Assembly (NCBI GenBank): GCA_949841235.1
Contig: CATKZA010000138.1
Coordinates: 1 to 5,626, forward strand
Direction of reading: 5' to 3'
From: an uncultured Clostridiaceae bacterium
Lineage (GTDB): Bacteria; Bacillota; Clostridia; Lachnospirales; Lachnospiraceae
DNA: 5,626 nucleotides
In this document: one piece after another, positions 1-5,283 of the stretch
Position numbering within the stretch: position 1 is the stretch's first letter
Layout of the letters: the number at the start of each line of letters is the position of its first letter
Program-made: the position numbers and the translations under genes
The notes under the pieces: generated by a model
Database searches by the model: none
What the model was told of the DNA's origin: nothing
The model's input: the letters and a program-made list of their open reading frames with translations, nothing else

Positions 1-1
1 T

Positions 2-1375
2 CATCGCAGAATCGTCAGCCTGTCCAATACGTACTATAATCAGGGCCTGAATCAGGCGAAGGTAAGGGATTTGTCCGGTGCCATCTGCTCCCTGAAACAG
101 AGTCTGGAGTTCTATAAGATGAATACCAATGCCAGGAATTTGCTGGGCTTGATATATTTTGAGGTGGGCGAGGTGGTATCCGCTCTCAGCGAGTGGGTTA
201 TCAGCAAGCATTTCCAGTCGGAAGATAACGATGCGGACAAATACATCCGCATGGTGCAGGCTGATCCCAATAAGCTGGAAGTGTATAATCAGACCATTAA
301 GAAATATAATTCTGCCCTGTTCTCGGCACAGCATGGGGATGGGGACATGGCGATCATCCAGCTGAAGAAGGTGGTGAGCCTGAATCCCCGCTTCATTCGG
401 GCGCACCAATTGCTGGCCCTGCTGTACATGATGACGGGAAAGAGGGACAACCGTACCAGGGCAAAGCGTCTCCTGCTCAGCATCAGCAAGATTGATGTCA
501 CCAATACCACTACGATCAAGTATTTAAAGGAATTATCGGATGTTCATCTGCGTGGCGAGGCGCCTGCGCCGAAGAAGGTGTCAGAGGTGCCTGCGGCGGA
601 ATCCAGAAAGACGCTGCCCAGAGTGGAGACAGATGCCTACAAGCAGATTACTCCCTATAAGGAGGAGAAGCCTTCGATCCTTCCCTTTGTCAATGTGGTG
701 GTGGGGGTGGTTATCGGCATGGCATTGATGGGATTTCTGATCATGCCTCACATTAATTCCGCAAAATCTCAGAAGGCAAATTCGGAGTTCAAGAGATACA
801 GCGAGCAGAAGGCTGCCAATGACAGCGACGTGTCAACGCTGAAAACGGAGAACGAGAAATTGCAGAAGGAATTGGACAAGGTGAAGAAAGAGAATGAGGA
901 ACTGCAGGGCGGCGGTGGCGTAGAAGGGGGAGCTACCATGCAGGAGTCCTATGAATACCTGGTCTCTGCCATCCAGTATTATCAGAAGAAGGACAATGAG
1001 AAGGCGGCCAAGGCTTTGGCCAAGGTAAATCCCAACATTCTGGAGAGCAATGAGGCGAAGGAAACGTACAAAAAGATTAAGGAGGATACCTTCCCGGTGA
1101 TTTCTGACACCTATTTCAAGCAGGGCAGAGATGCCTATAATGGAGAGGGAGAGTATTCAGGGAGGAAGGATTATGAGAAGGCTGTAAGCCTTTTGGAGAA
1201 GGCGCTGGAGTACAATGAGGAAAATACGGATGCTATGTTTTTCCTAGGGCGTTGCTATCAGCAGCAGTCTGATTCCGAGAAGGCGAAAGAGTACTATAAT
1301 CGGATTATCAATGATTTTCCCAAGTCGCCCCGGGTATCCGAGGCGCAGCGCCGTCTGCGGGAGCTGGGGGAATAG
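2..1375 (+). CDS. Membrane-anchored TPR/coiled-coil protein, 5' end outside window
   Basis: The reading frame is open from the first complete codon at position 2, with TPR-like residues there (SLSNTYYNQG), so the true start lies upstream. A TTG at 71 is only an internal codon. In order, the protein shows helical TPR-like repeats (to about 540), a Pro/Ala/Lys/Glu-rich linker (550-670), one membrane segment of about 22 hydrophobic residues (about 680-748), and a charged heptad-type coiled coil (about 755-907, LKTENEKLQKELDKVKKEN). A Gly-rich hinge (GGGG, about 908-930) follows, then a C-terminal TPR block, clearest around FFLGRCYQQQSDSEKAKEYY. TPR blocks usually bind proteins, and a central membrane segment would put one block on each side of the membrane. 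No catalytic motif is visible and I do not recognise a named family. A terminator follows, so it is probably transcribed apart from spoIIA. The neighbour before spoIIAA in Bacillus is dacF, which this is not. The TPR call is firm; any role in sporulation is unproven. Confidence 0.85.
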   Translation, partial: HRRIVSLSNTYYNQGLNQAKVRDLSGAICSLKQSLEFYKMNTNARNLLGLIYFEVGEVVSALSEWVISKHFQSEDNDADKYIRMVQADPNKLEVYNQTIKKYNSALFSAQHGDGDMAIIQLKKVVSLNPRFIRAHQLLALLYMMTGKRDNRTRAKRLLLSISKIDVTNTTTIKYLKELSDVHLRGEAPAPKKVSEVPAAESRKTLPRVETDAYKQITPYKEEKPSILPFVNVVVGVVIGMALMGFLIMPHINSAKSQKANSEFKRYSEQKAANDSDVSTLKTENEKLQKELDKVKKENEELQGGGGVEGGATMQESYEYLVSAIQYYQKKDNEKAAKALAKVNPNILESNEAKETYKKIKEDTFPVISDTYFKQGRDAYNGEGEYSGRKDYEKAVSLLEKALEYNEENTDAMFFLGRCYQQQSDSEKAKEYYNRIINDFPKSPRVSEAQRRLRELGE

Positions 1376-1432
1376 TTGTGCTATTTGCAGCCCTGAGGGA
1401 TTGCGGAGAATCGTTTCATGATAAAATGGCAG

Positions 1433-1484
1433 GTGCCCTGTCAGAGTATACGCGAAAAAGTGTTGCTCTGGCGGGGCATTTTTA
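1433..1484 (+). terminator. Rho-independent terminator after the TPR gene
   Basis: The arms 1433-1446 (GTGCCCTGTCAGAG) and 1466-1479 (CTCTGGCGGGGCAT) pair over 14 positions with three G-U wobbles and no bulge. The 19-nt apex can form a small inner stem (ACGC 1450-1453 with GTGT 1460-1463 around GAAAAA). The 3' arm runs into TTTTT (1479-1483). It lies 58 nt after the TPR stop codon, the usual place for an intrinsic terminator, and separates that gene from spoIIA. On the opposite strand the stem is followed only by a weaker T-rich stretch, so I read it as acting on + strand transcripts. Confidence 0.8.
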
Positions 1485-1497
1485 GCGTATCAGTCCG

Positions 1498-1556
1498 GTA
1501 CCAAGCGGCAGCGAAGCCGTCAGGCTTGCTTGTAAGGATGTGCTGGCAATTGGTAC
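1498..1556. repeat. Imperfect 59-bp palindrome upstream of spoIIAA
   Basis: Perfect 7-bp end arms GTACCAA (1498-1504) and TTGGTAC (1550-1556) enclose further nested pairing. GC (1505-1506) plus CAGC (1509-1512) pairs with GCTG (1542-1545) plus GC (1546-1547), with two bulged G on the left. Inside is a separate hairpin, AAGCC (1514-1518) with GGCTT (1523-1527) around a GTCA loop. There is no T-run after it, so it does not look like a terminator. It ends 42 nt before the spoIIAA start, where the promoter or 5' leader should be. It could be a leader structure, an operator or a short repeat element. The pairing is seen directly; a function is not. Confidence 0.5.
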
Positions 1557-1560
1557 GACA
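1554..1560 (-). promoter_or_regulatory. Possible Spo0A box before spoIIAA
   Basis: The minus strand reads TGTCGTA, one mismatch from the Spo0A box TGTCGAA. In Bacillus subtilis the spoIIA operon is switched on by phosphorylated Spo0A together with SigH, so a box is expected upstream. It lies 38 nt before the start codon and overlaps the right arm of the 1498-1556 palindrome. A 6-of-7 match to a heptamer arises easily by chance. I could not find a SigH promoter of correct spacing beside it, so this is a weak candidate. Confidence 0.2.
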
Positions 1561-1598
1561 ACAGGCATGAAAATCATATTGGAAGGGAGATAAGAGAG

Positions 1599-1988
1599 AT
1601 GATGCTACAGGAAAAGAAGTGCATGCATTATGAACTGGTGGGCAACTGCCTGGTAATCTATGTGACGGATGATTTGGACCATCATGCGGTGACTTCCCTG
1701 AGGGAATATTCTGATGGGCTGATTGAAGCGGGGAATATCAAGCACTTGATTTTTGATTTTGCCCAGGTGGGATTCATGGACAGTTCCGGAATTGGCCTGA
1801 TTATGGGAAGATATAAGAAGGTAATGTTTCTTGGAGGGAAAACGGCAGTCACCAGGGTAGGGGATGTGGTGAATCGGATATTTACCCTGTCGGGATTGTA
1901 TCAGATCATTGAGAAATATGACACGGTGGAGGAGGCGCTGCAGATGCTGCCCAGAAGCAATCGCAAGAAAGAAGGGAAAAAGAGATGA
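1599..1988 (+). CDS. spoIIAA: Anti-sigma F factor antagonist SpoIIAA (STAS domain)
   Basis: This is the forespore anti-anti-sigma factor. In its unphosphorylated form it binds SpoIIAB and frees SigF; SpoIIAB phosphorylates it to turn it off, and the phosphatase SpoIIE reverses that. The 129-residue protein is one STAS domain. LDHHAVTSLRE (residues 26-36) and FMDSSGIGLIMGRYK (59-73) are signatures of the family, and Ser62 matches the phosphorylated Ser58 of Bacillus subtilis. The start at 1599 has AAGGGAG (1583-1589) 9 nt upstream; an adjacent in-frame ATG at 1602 is also possible. Compared with the Bacillus protein (about 117 residues), it has a few extra residues at the N-terminus and a basic tail (SNRKKEGKKR). 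The codons of that tail carry the ribosome binding site of spoIIAB. The stop overlaps the spoIIAB start by 4 nt (ATGA), indicating translational coupling. Confidence 0.97.
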   Translation: MMLQEKKCMHYELVGNCLVIYVTDDLDHHAVTSLREYSDGLIEAGNIKHLIFDFAQVGFMDSSGIGLIMGRYKKVMFLGGKTAVTRVGDVVNRIFTLSGLYQIIEKYDTVEEALQMLPRSNRKKEGKKR

Positions 1989-2404
1989 AATTAGTGATAG
2001 AGAGCGTTTCAGAAAATGAGGCTTTTGCCAGAACCGTGGTGGCCGCCTATATCACCAGGCTTGACCCTACGCTGGAGGAACTGGCAGATGTGAAAACCGC
2101 GGTATCGGAGGCAGTGACCAATAGCATCATACACGGGTATGCCGGAAAGAAGGGGGAGATTGCCGTGAATTGCCAGATACAGGGGAAAGAGGTGGAGATC
2201 GAGGTGATAGACGAAGGGGTGGGCATTGCGGATATCCCCAAAGCCATGGAACCCCTGTATACGACCAAGCCGGAATGGGAGCGGTCGGGTATGGGGTTTG
2301 CCTTTATGGAAGCCTTTATGGATGTGCTGCAGGTAGAATCTGAGCCGGGAAAGGGTACGAAAGTCATTATGCGGAAGGAAATTGGAAAGGAGCAGGAAGA
2401 GTGA
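1985..2404 (+). CDS. spoIIAB: Anti-sigma F factor and serine kinase SpoIIAB
   Basis: SpoIIAB is a GHKL-fold ATPase that sequesters SigF and phosphorylates SpoIIAA. At 139 residues it is near the usual size. The N box is SEAVTNSIIHGY (41-52), with Glu42 and Asn46 matching the catalytic base and Mg ligand of the Bacillus protein (Glu46, Asn50). The G1 box is DEGVGI (76-81). The ATP lid and G2 box are YTTKPEWERSGMGF (92-105). Arg16 in NEAFAR matches Arg20, the Bacillus residue that contacts both SigF and SpoIIAA. The whole length aligns without a gap large enough to question activity. AAGGGA (1972-1977) inside spoIIAA lies 7 nt before the ATG, and the start overlaps the spoIIAA stop. sigF follows after 22 nt. 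The overlap fits tight control of the ratio of the three proteins. Confidence 0.97.
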   Translation: MKLVIESVSENEAFARTVVAAYITRLDPTLEELADVKTAVSEAVTNSIIHGYAGKKGEIAVNCQIQGKEVEIEVIDEGVGIADIPKAMEPLYTTKPEWERSGMGFAFMEAFMDVLQVESEPGKGTKVIMRKEIGKEQEE

Positions 2405-2412
2405 GGCCCTGT

Positions 2413-2417
2413 GGAGG
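2413..2417 (+). promoter_or_regulatory. Ribosome binding site that sets the sigF start
   Basis: GGAGG at 2413-2417 lies 9 nt before the ATG at 2427 and 18 nt before the next in-frame ATG at 2436. It therefore supports 2427. The upstream in-frame ATG at 2382 lies inside spoIIAB and has no comparable site at the right distance. Confidence 0.75.
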
Positions 2418-2426
2418 TGTTGCCGA

Positions 2427-3215
2427 ATGGATTGCATGGAATTGCTGGAGAAAGCATGCGCCGGGGATAGGGAAGCGAAGAACCAGCTGGTGGAGGAAAA
2501 CATGGGGCTGGTTTGGAGCGTGGTAAAACGGTTTGCAGGCCGGGGCTATGACAGGGAGGATTTATTCCAGATTGGCTGCATTGGCCTGATGAAGGCTATT
2601 GACCACTTTGACCTGAGTTATCAGGTGAAGCTGTCCACGTATGCCGTACCAATGATTGCAGGGGAAATCAAGCGTTTTCTGCGGGATGACGGAATGATAA
2701 AGGTGAGCAGGAGCATGAAGGAGAATGGATGGAAGATTAAGCGCGCTTCGGAGGAATTAAGCCAGAAATTGGGCAGAAGCGCCACCATAGATGAGATTGC
2801 GGCTGCTACGGAACTTACTGCGGAGGAAATCGTCCTTGCCACGGAGGCGGGATTCGAGGTGGATTCTCTGGACAAGACCATGTATGAGTCCGAGGGGAGA
2901 AACGTGCCATGGACAGAGCAGGTGGTAAAGCCGGCAGGCAGTGCCCTGGGATATGTGGGGAGTGCCTCCTCGGAACTGGGGGGCATGGTAAATGAGAATG
3001 GTGCCATGCTGGATAGCGAGAAGGAGATTGTGCTAAATCGGATTTTGCTGGAGGAACTGATGGATAAATTAGAGGATTGGGAGAGGAGGCTGATCGAGTA
3101 CCGATATTTCCAAGACATGACCCAGACCCAGGTCGCCGAGAGACTGGGACTTACCCAGGTGCAGGTGAGCCGGGCAGAAAAGAAAATTTTGAGATTCATG
3201 AGAAGTTATGTATAA
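2427..3215 (+). CDS. sigF: RNA polymerase sigma factor SigF, early forespore
   Basis: SigF is a sigma-70 family factor that directs the first forespore-specific transcription and is held by SpoIIAB until engulfment begins. The product has 262 residues, against 255 in Bacillus subtilis. Region 2 spans about 22-91 and holds the core-binding DLFQIGCIGLMKAIDHFD and the promoter-melting part STYAVPMIAGEIKRFLRDDG. VKVSRS-type residues follow (IKVSRSMKE, 91-99), then region 3 (about 100-145). Region 4 is about 203-258, with the helix-turn-helix TQTQVAERLGLTQVQVSRAE (233-252). Between EQVV and region 4 sits a Gly/Ser/Ala-rich stretch (about 168-194) that makes this linker clearly longer than in Bacillus. 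The start at 2427 is chosen for its GGAGG site; starting at 2382 would add 15 residues that do not resemble SigF. The stop overlaps the -35 element of the next promoter. Confidence 0.97.
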   Translation: MDCMELLEKACAGDREAKNQLVEENMGLVWSVVKRFAGRGYDREDLFQIGCIGLMKAIDHFDLSYQVKLSTYAVPMIAGEIKRFLRDDGMIKVSRSMKENGWKIKRASEELSQKLGRSATIDEIAAATELTAEEIVLATEAGFEVDSLDKTMYESEGRNVPWTEQVVKPAGSALGYVGSASSELGGMVNENGAMLDSEKEIVLNRILLEELMDKLEDWERRLIEYRYFQDMTQTQVAERLGLTQVQVSRAEKKILRFMRSYV

Positions 3216-3238
3216 AAAAGAAATGAAAAGTCATACTA
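3210..3238 (+). promoter_or_regulatory. SigG-type forespore promoter for the spoVA unit
   Basis: The -35 element GTATA (3210-3214) and the -10 element CATACTA (3232-3238) are 17 bp apart. Against the Bacillus SigG consensus gHATR, 17-18 bp, CATnhTA, every specified base matches. The spoVA operon is a known SigG target, so both location and sequence fit. Transcription would start about 7 nt beyond the -10, near 3245, giving a leader of roughly 30 nt to the ATG at 3277. The -35 also suits SigF, since the two factors share it, but the SigF -10 pattern (GG at its 5' end) is absent. The element overlaps the sigF stop codon, so sigF transcripts may also read through. Confidence 0.75.
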
Positions 3239-3276
3239 ATATCATTGAAAATATTTGGATAGAAAGGGGGATTGGG

Positions 3277-3456
3277 ATGCAGTTTTTAAATGATAAGAAA
3301 GTATGGCTTTTTTTTGCGCTTTTGATTATGGTGATTACTACCGTTTGCTTCTGGAACATGAATCGGCAGGAGAAGAAGGTCTATGCCAACGGGAGGATTG
3401 TGGAGCAGGCTACGCCGGAGGAGAAGGTGATTATGATTGAGTGGGGGAGAGGGTGA
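3277..3456 (+). CDS. Small single-pass membrane protein between sigF and spoVAA
   Basis: I do not recognise this 59-residue protein. It has a short charged start (MQFLNDKKVW), one hydrophobic segment (about residues 9-27, rich in Leu, Ile, Val and Phe), and a polar tail of about 30 residues with QEKKVYANGRIV. The segment could be a membrane anchor or an uncleaved signal; VYA-N is a possible but weak signal peptidase site. The start at 3277 has GGGGG preceded by AAA (3263-3270) 6 nt upstream. An ATG at 3208 in the same frame lies within sigF, has no binding site and would include promoter DNA. It is the first gene after the SigG promoter and ends 10 nt before spoVAA, so it should be made in the forespore with the SpoVA proteins. 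A forespore inner-membrane accessory of SpoVA is plausible but is inference only. The Bacillus operon has no such gene at this place. Confidence 0.75.
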   Translation: MQFLNDKKVWLFFALLIMVITTVCFWNMNRQEKKVYANGRIVEQATPEEKVIMIEWGRG

Positions 3457-3466
3457 GGGTTAGAAT

Positions 3467-4090
3467 ATGAGAGAAGGGGTTATCTATATCAAGGCATCCC
3501 AGAGTACCCAGGTTGTAAATAGGAAGATACTGATGGATGACGTGCTGGAGATTTACAGCGTGCATGGGGATGTTGTCAAAGAAATCGGCGATACGGTTCT
3601 CTATACGCTAAAGGGGGACAAGAACCAGAAGGTGATCTTCTCGGTAATGAAGATCATCCAGACGATTCAGAAATCCTTCCCCGGATATATGATTGAGAAC
3701 GTGGGAGAGCCGGATTTCGTGGTGGAGTACCAGATGCCCATTGCGCCCAAAAAGGGGGCGGAATATGCGAAGCTGGTGCTGCTTTCCTTTATCATCTTTA
3801 TCGGTGCCGCCTTTACGATTATGACCTTCAATACAGACGTGAGCGTCAGTGACGTGTTTGATAATTTTTACAAGCTGGTGACCGGCTCGAAGAAGCATAC
3901 GGGAACGATTATGGAGACTGCGTATTGCCTGGGCATCTTTTTGGGGGTGATGGGATTCTATAATCATTTCAAGGGGAGCAAGATTCATGACGATCCTACG
4001 CCCATTCATATGGAGATGAGGACATATGAAGAGGATAAGAATAAGGCGATTATCAATGATGCGGATCGGGAGGGGAAGACAATTAAGTGA
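3467..4090 (+). CDS. spoVAA: Stage V sporulation protein AA
   Basis: SpoVAA is part of the SpoVA complex of the spore inner membrane, which moves dipicolinic acid (with calcium) into the forespore and releases it in germination; its individual task is not settled. The product has 207 residues, the normal size. Residues 1-95 form the soluble N-terminal domain. Two membrane segments follow, about 101-121 and 149-166. Family features seen are the FNTDVSVSDVFDNFYKLVTG stretch between the segments (121-140), YNHF (165-168), and DPTPIHMEMRTYEED near the end (176-190). The start at 3467 has GAGGG (3455-3459) 7 nt upstream, overlapping the stop of the small membrane-protein gene. It is probably co-transcribed from the SigG promoter at 3210-3238. 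Unusually, 195 bp separate it from spoVAB. Confidence 0.93.
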   Translation: MREGVIYIKASQSTQVVNRKILMDDVLEIYSVHGDVVKEIGDTVLYTLKGDKNQKVIFSVMKIIQTIQKSFPGYMIENVGEPDFVVEYQMPIAPKKGAEYAKLVLLSFIIFIGAAFTIMTFNTDVSVSDVFDNFYKLVTGSKKHTGTIMETAYCLGIFLGVMGFYNHFKGSKIHDDPTPIHMEMRTYEEDKNKAIINDADREGKTIK

Positions 4091-4285
4091 AAATCATGGT
4101 GAATGTCTAGAAAAGACCGATCTTATGTGCAAGCACAACGAGACTAGTACAGCGAAAATTAAGTTTTTGATATATTCACGCAGGATAATTGTTCCAGATA
4201 CAAGGAAGAAAATCGACGGTGTAGCGTGTGGCAAAGACCATATAAAACAATGGTCACAATGCAATGCAGAAATGAGGAAGTCAAT
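4091..4285 (+). other. A+T-rich non-coding gap inside the spoVA operon
   Basis: No frame here gives a protein resembling SpoVAA, SpoVAB or anything known. By hand count 4141-4200 is 19/60 G+C, against 35/60 for 4441-4500 within spoVAB. Two inverted repeats stand out: TGTGC/GCACA about a 2-bp centre (4126-4137), and GACCAT/ATGGTC (4236-4241 and 4250-4255) with an 8-nt A+T-rich loop. No T-run follows either, so neither looks like a terminator. I found no convincing promoter; TATAAA at 4241-4246 resembles a vegetative -10 but has no good -35. The spoVAB ribosome binding site GAGGA is at 4274-4278. Confidence 0.6.
4236..4255. repeat. Perfect 6-bp inverted repeat upstream of spoVAB
   Basis: GACCAT (4236-4241) and ATGGTC (4250-4255) are exact complements around an 8-nt loop. 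The right arm ends 30 nt before the spoVAB start and 18 nt before its ribosome binding site. It could form a small RNA hairpin in the leader of spoVAB or be an operator. Repeats of this size also arise by chance in a 5.6-kb window. Confidence 0.4.
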
Positions 4286-4714
4286 ATGCTGATAGAGATT
4301 GTGCAGTGGATTATTTTGGGAATCGTGGGTTTTGCCGGAGGACTGGCAGTGGCCGGTGGCGTTTTTGCCTTTATATCCATGCTGAAGGTGATTCCCAGGC
4401 TGACGGATCGTCTGGGACAGGCAAGCCGCGTCTACCAGGTGGAGACGATGATCGCCCTTGGGGGGCTGGCTGGCTCTATCCTGACGGTTTTTCAAGTGCA
4501 TGTGGCTGTGGGCTGGGTAGGGATGACCATCTTCGGCCTGTTTGCAGGGGTATTTGTGGGCTGCCTTGCCATGGCTCTGGCAGAGACATTGAAGGTGATT
4601 CCCATACTGTGCCAGAGGCTGCATTTGAATACCGGGCTTCCGGTAGTGATTACTGCCATGGCTCTGGGAAAGATGGTGGGCAGCTTTGTTCAGTTGATGA
4701 TTTGGAGAATATAA
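4286..4714 (+). CDS. spoVAB: Stage V sporulation protein AB
   Basis: SpoVAB is an integral membrane component of the SpoVA dipicolinic acid transport complex in the forespore inner membrane. The product has 142 residues, near the usual size, with four hydrophobic segments at about 5-32, 52-72, 77-99 and 118-139. Family features are the Gly-rich first helix (GFAGGLAVAGGVFAF), KVIPRLTDRL after it, and GLFAGVFVG with KVIPILCQRL in the second half. The two halves therefore look like an ancient internal duplication. The start at 4286 has GAGGA (4274-4278) 7 nt upstream and puts the first helix directly after the start. An in-frame ATG at 4226 would add 20 polar residues unlike the family. It is separated from spoVAA by 195 bp and from spoVAC by 59 bp, with no terminator seen in either gap. 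Confidence 0.92.
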   Translation: MLIEIVQWIILGIVGFAGGLAVAGGVFAFISMLKVIPRLTDRLGQASRVYQVETMIALGGLAGSILTVFQVHVAVGWVGMTIFGLFAGVFVGCLAMALAETLKVIPILCQRLHLNTGLPVVITAMALGKMVGSFVQLMIWRI

Positions 4715-4719
4715 GGAGT

Positions 4720-4741
4720 AGCCGAAGTAATATTTACGGCT
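4720..4741 (+). repeat. Small hairpin between spoVAB and spoVAC
   Basis: AGCC (4720-4723) pairs with GGCT (4738-4741), and GTAA (4727-4730) with TTAC (4734-4737), leaving a bulged GAA on the left and a TAT loop. An alternative is AGCCG with CGGCT. It begins 6 nt after the spoVAB stop, and no T-run follows. It may protect or space the messenger but is not a terminator. The stem is short, so a function is uncertain. Confidence 0.35.
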
Positions 4742-4773
4742 TTGCCGTTCAATAGTTCCCAAGGAGGTGCGAG

Positions 4774-5283
4774 ATGCAGGAGAAGGATAATACGGACCCT
4801 ACGATAGAGGAAGTCATTCAGGAAAAGGATCCTGAAATCAAGAAGGAAAGATACAATGCCTATGTAGAAAATATGACCCCGAAGAATAATGGTTTTGCCA
4901 ACTGCTTTAAGGCATTTCTGGTGGGCGGCGCAATCTGCACCCTGGGGCAGGGATTGATTGAGCTGTATCAATATCTGGGCAACGGCAAGGAACTGTCAGG
5001 ACTGTACGGCACCTTGTCACTGGTGTTTTTGAGCGTGTTATTTACCGGGCTGAACCTATATCAAAAACTAGGGCAGTTTGGCGGTGCGGGCAGTCTGGTT
5101 CCCATTACGGGATTTGCCAATTCCGTGGCATCTCCGGCGGTGGAGTTCCAGTCGGAGGGTGACGTGTTCGGCGTGGGATGCCGTATTTTTTCCATAGCCG
5201 GCCCTGTGATTTTGTATGGAATATTCTGTAGCTGGATTTTGGGAGTGATCTACTGGGGAGGCAAATGCTTTGGCTGGTGGTAG
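4774..5283 (+). CDS. spoVAC: Stage V sporulation protein AC
   Basis: SpoVAC is a core membrane protein of the SpoVA complex, conserved across spore formers and reported to act as a mechanosensitive channel in Bacillus subtilis. The product has 169 residues. FKAFLVGGAICTLGQ (45-59), LYQKLGQFGGAGSLVPITGFANSV (95-118) and EFQSEGDVFGVG (124-135) are family-specific. Hydrophobic segments lie at about 43-65, 77-95, 103-120 and 133-160. The N-terminus is about 20-25 residues longer than in Bacillus subtilis (150 residues) and highly charged (Glu, Asp, Lys, residues 2-28). The ATG has a strong binding site AAGGAGGTG (4761-4769), which supports the long form. In most relatives spoVAD follows almost at once; here the next 343 bp hold no gene. 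The C-terminus (WGGKCFGWW) looks natural rather than cut. Confidence 0.95.
   Translation: MQEKDNTDPTIEEVIQEKDPEIKKERYNAYVENMTPKNNGFANCFKAFLVGGAICTLGQGLIELYQYLGNGKELSGLYGTLSLVFLSVLFTGLNLYQKLGQFGGAGSLVPITGFANSVASPAVEFQSEGDVFGVGCRIFSIAGPVILYGIFCSWILGVIYWGGKCFGWW

Noticed and set aside
71..73. TTG as the start of the TPR gene
   Set aside because: The same frame is open to the window edge and already encodes TPR-like residues before it. No ribosome binding site precedes it at a suitable distance, so it is internal.
1463..1490. Vegetative promoter TTGCTC/GCGTAT between the TPR gene and spoIIAA
   Set aside because: The -10 is poor and the -35 lies inside the terminator stem.
1535..1560. SigH promoter AGGATGT with a downstream -10
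   Set aside because: The -10 at the correct distance reads GACA instead of GAAT and lacks the purine. The other candidate, GGAGAAT at 1405-1411, has no -35.
2382..2426. Longer sigF start at the ATG at 2382
   Set aside because: It lies inside spoIIAB, adds residues unlike SigF and lacks a suitable binding site. The ATG at 2427 has GGAGG 9 nt upstream.
2009..2503. Minus-strand frames over spoIIAB and the start of sigF
   Set aside because: They are antisense to two well-recognised genes and have low-complexity composition with no motif.
3208..3276. 82-residue version of the small membrane protein
   Set aside because: The extra codons cover the SigG promoter and the end of sigF and have no binding site. 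The ATG at 3277 has one at good spacing.
4226..4285. Longer SpoVAB start at 4226
   Set aside because: It adds 20 polar residues not typical of the family. The ATG at 4286 has GAGGA 7 nt upstream and starts directly before the first membrane helix.
4094..4762. 222-residue minus-strand frame over spoVAB
   Set aside because: It is the antisense shadow of spoVAB, His/Ser/Gln-rich with no family features, while the + strand protein is clearly SpoVAB.
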